Assembly (NCBI GenBank): GCA_020636255.1
Contig: JACJYE010000013.1
Location: forward strand, 62,001 to 126,000
Direction: 5' to 3'
DNA length: 64,000 nt
Source of the DNA: Lewinellaceae bacterium
Lineage (GTDB): Bacteria; Bacteroidota; Bacteroidia; Chitinophagales; Saprospiraceae
A program made the position numbers and the translations under genes. Of this stretch, positions 45,197 to 53,345 are shown in pieces. Below the pieces are notes generated by a model. The model searched no databases. It was not told where the DNA came from and saw nothing but the letters and a program-made list of their open reading frames with translations. The stretch's first letter is position 1; every line of letters begins with the position of its first letter.

Positions 45197-45208
45197 AGTT
45201 TTATGTTT

Positions 45209-45350
45209 TCTTCCCGGGGCGTTGCCCTGGGGATTAATGTGTTGCCCCTTTGGGGCGGAGTTGCCCTGGGGATTAATGTGTTGCCCTTTTGGGGCGGAGT
45301 TGCCCTGGGGATTGATGTGTTGCCCCTTTGGGGCGGCGTTGCTTTGGGGG
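45209..45350. repeat. REP array, family A, three copies
   Basis: Three units with GGGGCGTTGCCCTGGGGATT (first arm partly lost in copies two and three) and GCCCCTTTGGGGC-type hairpins, between the dehydrogenase and decarboxylase genes. The loop is TTTG, as at 3.7 kb, not CGTTG as beside the transposase. Confidence 0.82.
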
Positions 45351-46679
45351 TTAGGCTTTTACTTTGGCTTCGATGGTGGCCCTGCCGATGCTCTCGTAGT
45401 GGAAGCCTTCCTTTTGCATGTCGTCGAGGTCGTAGATGTTGCGGCCGTCGAAGATAGCGTGTTGGGACAGGCGTTCGCGTATAATCTGGAAGCTGGGGCT
45501 GCGGAAGACGTGCCATTCGGTGACGATGGCCAGGGCGTCGGCGCCGTCGAGGGCTTCGTACTGGCCTTCGGCGAAGCTGACGCGGCTGCCGAAGATGGAG
45601 CGCACGTTCTCCATGGCCTCCGGGTCGAAGGCGCGAACCTGGGCGCCGGCGGCCAGCAGCTGGGTGATGATGGACAGCGCGGGGGCCTCCCGGATATCAT
45701 CGGTATTGGGCTTGAAGGCGAGCCCCCAGAGGGCGATGGTTTTACCCTTGAGGCTGCCGCCGAAGTAGCGGATGATCTTTTCTGCCAGCACTTCCTTCTG
45801 GCGGCTGTTAACGCCCATGACCGAGTTGAGAATGCGGAAGTCGTAGCCGGATTCTTCGGCAGTTTTGGCCAGGGCCTGGACGTCCTTGGGAAAGCAACTG
45901 CCGCCGTAACCTACGCCGGGAAAGAGGAAGCGCTTGCCGATGCGCGAGTCGGAGCCCATGCCGAGGCGCACCATATCGACGTCGGCCCCCAGCCGCTCGC
46001 AGAGGTTGGCGATCTCGTTCATAAAAGAGATACGGGTGGCCAGGTAAGAGTTGGCCGCGTATTTGGTCATCTCGGCCGAACGCTCGTCCATATAATATAC
46101 GGGGTTGCCCTGGCGGACGAAGGGCTCGTACAGGCGTTGCATCAGCTCGCGGGCGCGTTTCGAGCGGGTGCCAACCACGACGCGGTCGGGCTTCATGAAA
46201 TCCTCTACCGCTACGCCTTCGCGCAGGAACTCGGGGTTGGATACCACATCGAAGAGGCGCTCATCGAGCTTATCGGCGAGGATAGCGTGCACCTTCTCAG
46301 CAGTGCCCACGGGCACGGTGCTCTTGTCGACCACCACCGTATACCGTTCGATGAGCTGTGACAGCTCGGCGGCGACACCCAGCACATACGACAGGTCGGC
46401 CGACCCGTCTTCACCCGGCGGCGTAGGCAGGGCGAGGAAGATGATCTCAGCGTCTTTGATACCTTCTTCCAGTGAAGTAGTAAAGGACAAGCGCCCCTGG
46501 CGGGCGTTGCGTTCGAAGAGTATTTCGAGGCCCGGTTCGAAGATGGGGATCTCGCCGGCTTTGAGCTTTTCTACTTTGGCTTCGTCGATATCCACGCAAA
46601 CCACGTTGTTGCCCGTTTCGGAAAAACAGGTGCCCGTGACCAGGCCGACGTACCCGGTGCCGATGACTGCTATGTTCAT
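45351..46679 (-). CDS. ugd: UDP-glucose 6-dehydrogenase
   Basis: 442 residues with the NAD-binding motif IAVIGTGYVGLVTGTCFSE, STVPVGTAEKVHAIL, the catalytic-Cys region GVGYGGSCFPKDVQAL and SGYDFRILNSVMGVN, and the C-terminal ALWGLAFKPNTDDIREAPAL. It oxidises UDP-glucose to UDP-glucuronate, the precursor for the decarboxylase and epimerase downstream. A REP array follows its stop; about 200 bp without a recognisable gene precede it. Confidence 0.93.
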   Translation of the reverse strand: MNIAVIGTGYVGLVTGTCFSETGNNVVCVDIDEAKVEKLKAGEIPIFEPGLEILFERNARQGRLSFTTSLEEGIKDAEIIFLALPTPPGEDGSADLSYVLGVAAELSQLIERYTVVVDKSTVPVGTAEKVHAILADKLDERLFDVVSNPEFLREGVAVEDFMKPDRVVVGTRSKRARELMQRLYEPFVRQGNPVYYMDERSAEMTKYAANSYLATRISFMNEIANLCERLGADVDMVRLGMGSDSRIGKRFLFPGVGYGGSCFPKDVQALAKTAEESGYDFRILNSVMGVNSRQKEVLAEKIIRYFGGSLKGKTIALWGLAFKPNTDDIREAPALSIITQLLAAGAQVRAFDPEAMENVRSIFGSRVSFAEGQYEALDGADALAIVTEWHVFRSPSFQIIRERLSQHAIFDGRNIYDLDDMQKEGFHYESIGRATIEAKVKA

Positions 46680-46884
46680 TTATTACTTATTTGGTGAAGT
46701 ATTTCGAGCTTTGGGCTTTTTGGGAGGCCAGCATTCCCTTGGGCACGGCTTCGCCTCAGATAAGTCGCAGAGGGCTTATCTCCCGATGAGCGGATTTCTG
46801 AAAAAATGCCTTCATAAAGGCCGTGGCTTGTTCCTGAAACTGCACCCCGGGGTGTGGAGGCAGGCCGGGAACAGCCGGGCAATA

Positions 46885-47487
46885 CTACAAATACTTTCTG
46901 AACTCCCCAACATGCTGTGCACCACTCCTGCCGGGGCTGGGGGCGATGCGGTGCAGCAGGGCGGGGTCGATCTGCATGAGCAGGGAGTACCCGAGGTTTT
47001 CCAGCTCGATGAGAAAGTTCTTATCGCTGCGTTGTTCGAGCAATACGCCTTTGAGGCCGGTAAGCTGGCCACCGATGATCTCTACTTCGTCGCCGGGCCT
47101 GAACTGTCTGGGTTCGGCCTGTACTTCCATGCCTTCCCCCACGACCCGCCGCAGGATGTCGATCTCCGCTTCCGGGATGGCGATGAGGTTTCGCCGGAAG
47201 CGTACGAACTGCACCACGTCGGGCGTTTCCAGCACCGGCACGTACTCCTGCCTGTTGATGCGGGCAAAGATGTAACAGCTGATGAGCGGCAGTTCCACCA
47301 CTTTTACCTTGCGGGTGTACCGCCGGGTAAGCTGCTGTAGCGGCAGGTAACATTCGATACCTTTCTCGCGCAGGCGGGCGGCTACCATCTTTTCACGCTT
47401 GTAACGGGTGTAAACCGCAAACCAGCGCGCTTCCTGCGGGTGAAGGTGGTCTTCGTAATCTTTTACCTCTTGGGGGGCTGCTTTCAT
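46885..47487 (-). CDS. upxY: UpxY-type NusG-like transcription antiterminator
   Basis: About 200 residues from ATG 47487 (GTG at 47493 is an alternative). The NGN domain starts ARWFAVYTRYKREKMVAARL, then GIECYLPLQQLTRRYTRK and LISCYIFARINRQEYV. The KOW motif is FRPGDEVEIIGGQLTGLKGV. In Bacteroidota such NusG paralogues bind RNA polymerase and let it read through long surface-polysaccharide operons. Here it is not the first gene but stands between wbpA and ugd, so it would act on the long downstream part. Confidence 0.87.
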   Translation of the reverse strand: MKAAPQEVKDYEDHLHPQEARWFAVYTRYKREKMVAARLREKGIECYLPLQQLTRRYTRKVKVVELPLISCYIFARINRQEYVPVLETPDVVQFVRFRRNLIAIPEAEIDILRRVVGEGMEVQAEPRQFRPGDEVEIIGGQLTGLKGVLLEQRSDKNFLIELENLGYSLLMQIDPALLHRIAPSPGRSGAQHVGEFRKYL

Positions 47488-47530
47488 GTTCACTATCGTA
47501 TTTTGGAGCGGGAGCGAGGCTCCTGCCCTG

Positions 47531-48823
47531 TTACAACCGCCAATACGTGATTTCGTTGTCGGCCGGTTTTTGGTACATCGCCTTGACGTCCATCACGATG
47601 GGTTCGCTGTTGGTAATGGAGCGGAAATATTCCCAGCCCATCTTTTTATAAGCATTGTGATTGACGGCGACGACCACGGCGTCGTAATCGTCGGATATTC
47701 TGTCGACCAGTGTAAGGTTGTATTCCTTGGCCACTTCGTTGGGCGAAGCGTGCGGGTCGGTAAGGTGCACGTTCACAGAATACTGCATAAGTTCGCGGAC
47801 CAGTTCGGCGACCTTGGAGTTGCGTATATCGGCCACATTCTCTTTAAAGGTGATCCCCATGACGAGCACTTTGGCGTGGCTGGGGTTTTTGCCTTTCTGG
47901 ATGAGCATCTGTACCAGGCGCTTGGCGATGAAGCCGGGCATGCCGTCGTTGATGCGCCTGCCGCTCAGGATGACCTGGGGGTCGTAGCCCAGTTTCATGG
48001 CCTTGTGGGTCAGGTAATAGGGGTCGACCCCTATGCAGTGCCCGCCGACCAGGCCGGGAGTAAAGGGCAGGAAGTTCCATTTGGTGGCAGCTGCCTTCAG
48101 CACTTCCTGCGTGTCGATGCCCATTCGGTCGAATATGATGGCCAGTTCGTTGACGAAAGAGATATTGAGGTCTCTTTGAGCATTCTCGATGACTTTGGCG
48201 GCTTCCGCCACTTTGATCGTAGGCGCCTGGTAGATGCCTGCGGTGATGATGCTGCTATAGACCTGCGCGATCTCCTTTAGCGCTGTGGCATCGTTGCCCG
48301 AGACGATCTTGAGGATCTTATCGACGGTATGCTCCTTGTCGCCGGGGTTGATGCGTTCGGGGGAGTAGCCGATGCTGAAGCCAGGCCCTATTTTCAGGCC
48401 AGATTCCTTTTCCAGGATAGGCAGGCAGTCGTCTTCGGTACAGCCCGGGTAAACGGTGGATTCATAGATCACGTAGTCGCCCTTTTTCAGGTACTTGCCC
48501 ACGGTTTCCGAAGCAGCATACAGGGGCCGCAGGTTGGGCACCTTGTGCTCGTCGACCGGCGTGGGCACGGCCACGATGTGGAAGTGCGCGTGCTTCAGGT
48601 CTTCGGCATTGGCCGTGAAAAGGATGTCTTTGTCTTCAAAGGCGCTGCTGTCGAGCTCTTCGGAGGGGTCAACCCCTTGTTTCATCATCTCTACCCGGCT
48701 GGCGTTGATGTCAAAGCCGATGACGCTGAATTTCTTGGCGAATTCCAGCGCCAGGGGCAGCCCGACGTACCCCAGCCCGATGACGGAGATCTTTTTGTCT
48801 TTGTTTTTGAGGTCCTGATACAT
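47531..48823 (-). CDS. wbpA: UDP-N-acetyl-hexosamine 6-dehydrogenase (WbpA/TviB type)
   Basis: 430 residues. ISVIGLGYVGLPLALEFAKK binds NAD; VAVPTPVDEHKVPNL, ESTVYPGCTEDDCLPIL, SPERINPGDKEHT, KVIENAQRDLNISFVNEL and GLVGGHCIGVDPYYLT with the catalytic Cys identify the UDP-HexNAc dehydrogenase branch, distinct from the Ugd at 45351. It makes UDP-GlcNAcA or its GalNAc counterpart. Located beside wbpD and wbpE and in the same locus as wbpB, its likely product is UDP-GlcNAcA, the first step of the diacetamido-uronate path. Confidence 0.87.
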   Translation of the reverse strand: MYQDLKNKDKKISVIGLGYVGLPLALEFAKKFSVIGFDINASRVEMMKQGVDPSEELDSSAFEDKDILFTANAEDLKHAHFHIVAVPTPVDEHKVPNLRPLYAASETVGKYLKKGDYVIYESTVYPGCTEDDCLPILEKESGLKIGPGFSIGYSPERINPGDKEHTVDKILKIVSGNDATALKEIAQVYSSIITAGIYQAPTIKVAEAAKVIENAQRDLNISFVNELAIIFDRMGIDTQEVLKAAATKWNFLPFTPGLVGGHCIGVDPYYLTHKAMKLGYDPQVILSGRRINDGMPGFIAKRLVQMLIQKGKNPSHAKVLVMGITFKENVADIRNSKVAELVRELMQYSVNVHLTDPHASPNEVAKEYNLTLVDRISDDYDAVVVAVNHNAYKKMGWEYFRSITNSEPIVMDVKAMYQKPADNEITYWRL

Positions 48824-48870
48824 TGTTCATTTTGTCTTTGTGCCCTGTTCATTTTCAGTGCAGTAGGCAA

Positions 48871-49452
48871 TCAGTTATCGATCTTTTCTACCCTGCCGTC
48901 CTTCAACACGTAACGCTCGCCGCTTTCGGGGCATGATGCCGCGCCCTTGTCGTCGAAGGCCAGGCGATGGCCGTATTCGCTCATCCAGCCCGACTGGCGG
49001 GCGGGGTTGCCGACGACGAGGGCATAAGGCGGAACGCTGCGGGTGACGACGGCGCCGGCGCCGACGAAGGCGAAGGCCCCAATGTCGTGTCCGCAGACGA
49101 TGGTGGCGTTTGCGCCGATGGTGGCGCCTTTACCTACCCTGGTGTGCAGGTAAACGCCCCGGCGGTTGACCGCGCTGCGGGGGTTGATGACATTGGTAAA
49201 CACCATGGACGGCCCGAGGAAGACGTCGTCTTCGCAGACCACGCCTTCATAGATGCTGACGTTGTTCTGCACTTTGACGTTGTGGCCCAGCACCACGCCG
49301 GAGGCGACGAAAACGTTCTGGCCGAGGTTGCAGCCTTCTCCCAGTGTTGCTCCGCTCATGATGTGGCTGAAGTGCCATACTTTGCTTCCTGCGCCGATGG
49401 TAGCGCCATCGTCGGCTACGGCGGTTTCATGAATGAAATAGGGTTTGTTCAT
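48871..49452 (-). CDS. wbpD: UDP-3-amino-GlcNAcA N-acetyltransferase (WbpD/WlbB)
   Basis: 193 residues forming a left-handed beta-helix of hexapeptide repeats: HETAVADDGATIGAGSKVWH, FSHIMSGATLGEGCNLGQNV, GHNVKVQNNVSIYEGV, FTNVINPRSAVNR and GATIGANATIVCGHDIGAFA. The segment FVGAGAVVTRSVPPYALVVG with NPARQSGWMSEYG is typical of this subfamily. It acetylates the 3-amino group using acetyl-CoA and acts as a trimer. Five bases separate it from wbpE, so the two are co-translated in pathway order. Confidence 0.9.
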   Translation of the reverse strand: MNKPYFIHETAVADDGATIGAGSKVWHFSHIMSGATLGEGCNLGQNVFVASGVVLGHNVKVQNNVSIYEGVVCEDDVFLGPSMVFTNVINPRSAVNRRGVYLHTRVGKGATIGANATIVCGHDIGAFAFVGAGAVVTRSVPPYALVVGNPARQSGWMSEYGHRLAFDDKGAASCPESGERYVLKDGRVEKIDN

Positions 49453-49457
49453 AAGTT

Positions 49458-50603
49458 TTAGGCTTTAAAAAACGCAATAAGGGTATCGGTGATATATTTC
49501 AGTGCGCCTTCCTCCATCTCGGTGTGGATGGGCAGGGAAAGGACGGAACGGCAAAGATAATCGGTAACCGGCAGCATATCGAAATGGTTGGCCATAGCTT
49601 TTTTATAGGCCACCTGTTCATAGAGCGGTACGGGGTAATAGATCATCGTGGGGATGCCGTGATCCTGGAGGTAGGCCTGCAGTGCGTCGCGCCGGCCGTC
49701 TTTGACGATGAGGGTATACTGGTGGAAGACGTGGGTGGACCTGGGATGGCGTACCGGCACCTGCAGCTGATCGAGGCCGGCGAGGGCCTTGTCGTAGTAA
49801 TCGGCAGCGGTGCGGCGTGCTTCGGCATACTCGTCGAGGTAGCGCAGTTTGATATCCAGGATAGCGGCCTGAATGGAATCGAGGCGGGAATTCACGCCGA
49901 TGAGATCGTGGTAATACCTTTTCACCTGCCCGTGGTTGGCGATCGTGCGCAGGCGGGGCCCCAGCTCGTCGTCGTTGGTGTAGATGGCGCCGCCGTCGCC
50001 GTAGGCGCCCAGGTTTTTGGAGGGGTAAAAAGAGGTGCAGCCGATATGCCCGATGGTACCGGTCTTCTGGCGTTGCCCGCCCTGGAAGGTATAGTCGGCG
50101 CCGATGGCCTGGGCATTGTCTTCCACAACCCAAAGTTTATGCCGCCGCGCTACTTCCATGATCGGTTCCATATCGCAGCTCTGGCCGAAGAGGTTGACCG
50201 GCACGATGGCTTTCGTTTTTGGCGTGATGGCCTGTTCGATGATCTCCGCCGTAACGTTAAAGGTGTCGGGGTCTACGTCCACCATGAGGGGTTTCAGTTG
50301 CAGCAGGGCGATCACTTCAGCCGTTGCCACGTAGGTGAAGGCCGGCACGATGACCTCGTCGCCGGGTTGGAGGCCGATGGCCATGAGGGCGATCTGCAGG
50401 GCGTCGGTCCCGTTGGCGCAGGGGATGACGTGGCGGGCGCCGAGGTAGGCTTCCAGGTTGGCCTGGAATTGCCGGACCTTCGGCCCGTTGATAAAGGCTG
50501 TCGAGCGGATGACTTCCAGTACTGCCGAGTCGATCTCTTCCTGGATCTTTTCATATTGGCCTTTGAGGTCGACCATCTGTAGGTTGTGTGCTGATTTTTC
50601 CAT
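49458..50603 (-). CDS. wbpE: UDP-3-keto-GlcNAcA aminotransferase (WbpE/WlbC)
   Basis: A 381-residue DegT/DnrJ-type PLP enzyme: MVDLKGQYEKIQEEIDSAV, STAFINGPKVRQFQANLEAY, PCANGTDALQIALMA, EDNAQAIGADY and CTSFYPSKNLGAYGDGGAI with the Schiff-base Lys. It transfers the amino group of glutamate to C3 of the WbpB product, releasing alpha-ketoglutarate. That by-product is what WbpB-type dehydrogenases use to reoxidise NADH. The neighbouring 2-hydroxyglutarate oxidase gene fits this cycle. Confidence 0.9.
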   Translation of the reverse strand: MEKSAHNLQMVDLKGQYEKIQEEIDSAVLEVIRSTAFINGPKVRQFQANLEAYLGARHVIPCANGTDALQIALMAIGLQPGDEVIVPAFTYVATAEVIALLQLKPLMVDVDPDTFNVTAEIIEQAITPKTKAIVPVNLFGQSCDMEPIMEVARRHKLWVVEDNAQAIGADYTFQGGQRQKTGTIGHIGCTSFYPSKNLGAYGDGGAIYTNDDELGPRLRTIANHGQVKRYYHDLIGVNSRLDSIQAAILDIKLRYLDEYAEARRTAADYYDKALAGLDQLQVPVRHPRSTHVFHQYTLIVKDGRRDALQAYLQDHGIPTMIYYPVPLYEQVAYKKAMANHFDMLPVTDYLCRSVLSLPIHTEMEEGALKYITDTLIAFFKA

Positions 50604-50654
50604 TTTTTTCTTTTATGCCTAGTAATAAGTTGTCAAATAATAGTTGTTCGCCGG

Positions 50655-51851
50655 TCAGAACCGGGCCAGCGCCTTGTTCGCCACGATCTCTCCGATGGCC
50701 AGAGAGGCTGTTGCTGCAGGAGAAGGCGCGTTGCATACGTTGATGACGCGTTCCCGTTCCAGGAAGATGAAGTCGTCGATCAGGTTGCCGGCTTTATCGC
50801 AGGCCATGGCCCTGACGCCGCTATTTCCGCGTTTCAGGTTTTCTGCTTTCACTTCCGGGATCAGGCGTTGTAACGCCCTGACGAAAGCGGCTTTGGAATA
50901 GGAGCGGTGGAACTCGCCCATGCCGTCGCGCCAGTAGCGTTTGGCGATGGCGCGGAAGCCGGGAAATGCCAGCGTTTCCAGCAGTTCGCCCATATTGATG
51001 TCCCAACGGCTATACCCTTCGCGTTTGAAGGCCAGCACGGCGTTGGGCCCTGCTTCCACACTCCCATCGACCATACGGGTGAAGTGTACGCCAAGGAAGG
51101 GGAAGCTGGGGTTCGGCACCGGATAGACCAGGTTTTTGACGAGGCGCCGGGCTTCCTGGGCCAGCTCGTAATATTCGCCCCTAAAGGGGAGTATCTGGAT
51201 GTCGATCTCCGGCATCGTCATACGGGCTACCTTGTCGGAGTACAAACCGGCGCAATTGATGACGAGCCGGCAGTGCACCTCGGCATGTTCCGTATGTACG
51301 ATGGCGCCCTGGCGGGTGAGTGAGATATCGTGAACGGGAGAACCAAAGATCGGCCGTGCGTTGCGTTGCAGCAGCAGCTCCAGGTACTTCGCGGCCACTT
51401 CGCGGTAGCTGATGATGCCGGCCTGAGGCACCCAGATAGCGCGGATAGCGTTGACATGAGGCTCCCGGGCCTGTACTTCGGCTGGTTCGAGCAGCCGGAG
51501 CCCCTGCAGGCCATTGGCCAACCCCCGTTGGTAGATCTCTTCCAGTTTCGGCAGCTCGCTCCGTTGCGTGGCGACGATGGCCTTGCCGCAGATCTCGTGG
51601 CGGATGCCATTTTCGCTGGCGAAGTTGAGCAGCATCTGATACCCCTTGCGGCAGTTGATGGCCTTGGAACCTCCCGGCTGGTAATAGATGCCGGAATGGA
51701 TAACCCCGCTGTTGTGCCCCGTTTGGTGCCTGGCCTCGCCGTTTTCCTTGTCGATGATCCCAATTGTCAAGTCCGGGCGCCGTTCGGAGATCTGGAAGGC
51801 CGTTGCCAACCCTACGATGCCGGCGCCGATGATGGCGATGTCGTATTTCAT
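50655..51851 (-). CDS. lhgO: L-2-hydroxyglutarate oxidase (FAD)
   Basis: 398 residues: FAD motif YDIAIIGAGIVGLATAFQIS, the LhgO-specific HQTGHNSGVIHSGIYYQPGG, NCRKGYQMLLNFASENGIRH, ARMTMPEIDIQILPFRGEYY and C-terminal FIFLERERVINVCNAPSPAA. It oxidises L-2-hydroxyglutarate to alpha-ketoglutarate at the membrane, passing electrons to the quinone pool. Elsewhere it is a metabolite-repair enzyme, so a place at the head of a capsule operon needs explaining. The next gene, wbpE, makes alpha-ketoglutarate, and WbpB-type enzymes can turn that into 2-hydroxyglutarate. Confidence 0.9.
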   Translation of the reverse strand: MKYDIAIIGAGIVGLATAFQISERRPDLTIGIIDKENGEARHQTGHNSGVIHSGIYYQPGGSKAINCRKGYQMLLNFASENGIRHEICGKAIVATQRSELPKLEEIYQRGLANGLQGLRLLEPAEVQAREPHVNAIRAIWVPQAGIISYREVAAKYLELLLQRNARPIFGSPVHDISLTRQGAIVHTEHAEVHCRLVINCAGLYSDKVARMTMPEIDIQILPFRGEYYELAQEARRLVKNLVYPVPNPSFPFLGVHFTRMVDGSVEAGPNAVLAFKREGYSRWDINMGELLETLAFPGFRAIAKRYWRDGMGEFHRSYSKAAFVRALQRLIPEVKAENLKRGNSGVRAMACDKAGNLIDDFIFLERERVINVCNAPSPAATASLAIGEIVANKALARF

Positions 51852-51910
51852 GCTCCTGCTCCGTTGTATCGGCTACCGGCAAGCCGGTAGGGGAAATAAA
51901 TGATCATAAC

Positions 51911-52447
51911 TCAGGCTTCTTTCGCCCACAACAACAGCGGCCTGGGCTCGAAATGAGACAGGTCCAGCTGGCCGGCTTCGTTACCACTGTATACGAGGTA
52001 CCTGATCTTTCGGTTGACGAGGGCCTCGGCTTTTTCGATAAGTTGAATGAGATAATTTCGGTCTATATCACCGACGAAGACGAGGTCGATGATTCGGCTG
52101 TCGATACCCCGGGAGAATTCGCCGACGAGGAAAACGCGCTCAACCTGGCCCAGGCGTTCGATGACATCTTCGATGATGCGGTCGAGCCCGATATGCTTGA
52201 GCAGGATGCTGTGGATCTCCCGGAAGAGGGGGTGTTGCGTATTGGCGCGGAAGATCTTTTTGTTTCCGCTCATCATAGCGGTCAGCATGCCTGCCTGTTC
52301 CAGGCGGTTGAGCTCTACCCGAATAGCATTAGTGGATTCTCCGAACTCGGACTCCAGGCTGCGCAGATAGGCGGTGGCGTTGCTGTTGAGGAAAAATTTC
52401 ATCAGCAGTTTGACCCGGGTTTTTGACGATATCAGCGTCTCGATCAT
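51911..52447 (-). CDS. Winged-helix regulator with a degenerate nucleotidyltransferase-like domain
   Basis: 178 residues from ATG 52447; the longer frame adds a non-conserved leader. Residues 1-80 are a winged helix (MIETLISSKTRVKLLMKFFL, SLESEFGESTNAIRVELNRL, AGMLTAMMSGNKKIFRAN). The rest resembles the MNT-type fold: VERVFLVGEFSRGIDSRIID followed by LVFVGDIDRNYL, but the GS and DxD residues are changed, so catalysis is unlikely. It is the first gene of the 50-kb minus-strand locus and probably controls it; inverted repeats in its leader (52470-52489, 52575-52595) are candidate operators. The regulator type is common at Bacteroidota capsule loci. Confidence 0.75.
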   Translation of the reverse strand: MIETLISSKTRVKLLMKFFLNSNATAYLRSLESEFGESTNAIRVELNRLEQAGMLTAMMSGNKKIFRANTQHPLFREIHSILLKHIGLDRIIEDVIERLGQVERVFLVGEFSRGIDSRIIDLVFVGDIDRNYLIQLIEKAEALVNRKIRYLVYSGNEAGQLDLSHFEPRPLLLWAKEA

Positions 52448-52574
52448 TTTTGGGACATCAGGTTTACACGTTCCGCTTCCTGTCGGAACGGAGCTTGCTC
52501 GGCTTTTTAGATTCCAGGCAGCCCTTGCGGGCAGATGCTTTGTACTACACTGGGGAGACTTCAGGGGAATGGTT

Positions 52575-52595
52575 TTGAGCAATTTTTTTGCTCAA
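52575..52595. promoter_or_regulatory. Inverted repeat in the leader of the polysaccharide locus
   Basis: TTGAGCAA-TTTTT-TTGCTCAA, perfect 8-bp arms, about 130 bp upstream of the regulator start. It could be the operator of the winged-helix protein or a leader-RNA hairpin. A second, shorter inverted repeat GTTCCG/CGGAAC is at 52470-52489. Nothing else was recognised in 52448-52670. Confidence 0.4.
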
Positions 52596-52670
52596 TGTGA
52601 GTTCGATTTAGCTGCAATTTTAGCAATTATCCGGGAGAAAACAAGGATATGAGGGAGAAAAAGTGATGAT

Positions 52671-52862
52671 GCCCCAGGGCGTTGCCCTGGGGTTGATGTG
52701 TTGCCCCTCCCAGGGCGTTGCCCTGGGGATGAATGTTGTGCCCCGTTGGGGCGAGTCCCAGGGCGTTGCCCTGGGGATAGATGTTGTGCCCCGTTGGGGC
52801 GGATTCCAGGGCGTTGCCCTGGGGATTGATGTGTTGCCCCGTTGGGGCGGAGTTGCGAGGGT
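52671..52862. repeat. REP array left of the transposase gene, family A, four copies
   Basis: Units CCAGGGCGTTGCCCTGGGGA + TAGATGTTGTG + GCCCC-GTT-GGGGC + GA/GG linker. The array ends with GCCCCGTTGGGGCGGAGTTG + CGAGG, identical to the end of the right array. The second hairpin has the GTT loop here, while satellites elsewhere have TTTG or TTCG. Confidence 0.9.
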
Positions 52863-52877
52863 GGGTGGGTGGGTGGA

Positions 52878-53330
52878 TTAGTCCCAAAGGTATTTTTCGT
52901 CGTATACGATCTGGTTTTCTTCGAGGTATTGGATGAGCTCTTTTTCGAAGGACTTCCGCTTGTGGTGGCCTTTCTGCTTTTTGATGTACCCAGCAACGGT
53001 ATCTACTTTGTAATGGCTTACGGAAAAAGTAGCGTAACCGCCCTGCCAGGCAAAGTATTGGAATTCGGGGCCCTGTGTCTTGATCCATTTGCTGCTCCCC
53101 TTTTTGATCTCTTCAATGTACTTGGCAATGGTGACGGTGCGGGGTAGCGTGGACAAAATGTGAATGTGGTCGGGCATACCGTTGATCTCGATGGGGATGC
53201 CTCGGAGTTTATGGATGATGCCTCCTATTTGTTTGTACAATTTCTGCTCTATGGCAGGGGTGATGAGGTGCTTTTTGTATTTGGTACTGAATACTGTGTG
53301 GAGGTATACGGGAGCTATGGAGTGTGGCAT
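52878..53330 (-). CDS. REP-associated tyrosine transposase (RAYT, IS200/Y1 HUH family)
   Basis: 150 residues: MPHSIAPVYLHTVFSTKYKK, PIEINGMPDHIHILSTLPRT with the HUH pair (His-Ile-His), SKWIKTQGPEFQYFAWQGGY and VSHYKVDTVAGYIKKQKGHH with the catalytic Tyr/Gln helix. Such enzymes cut and join single-stranded REP hairpins. The gene lies 16 bp from a four-copy REP array on one side and 16 bp from a nine-copy array on the other, so it is a complete REPtron-like unit. All motif residues appear intact. Family-A repeats at 3.7, 36.2 and 45.2 kb are presumably its products. Confidence 0.9.
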   Translation of the reverse strand: MPHSIAPVYLHTVFSTKYKKHLITPAIEQKLYKQIGGIIHKLRGIPIEINGMPDHIHILSTLPRTVTIAKYIEEIKKGSSKWIKTQGPEFQYFAWQGGYATFSVSHYKVDTVAGYIKKQKGHHKRKSFEKELIQYLEENQIVYDEKYLWD

Positions 53331-53345
53331 GGGCTTGGTTTTTTT

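Noticed and set aside
46680..46884. Possible decayed MITE upstream of ugd (GAGCTTTGGGC, GGGAGGCCAGC, CGCCTCA)
   Set aside because: Resemblance to the 31674 element is too weak and no inverted ends could be paired.
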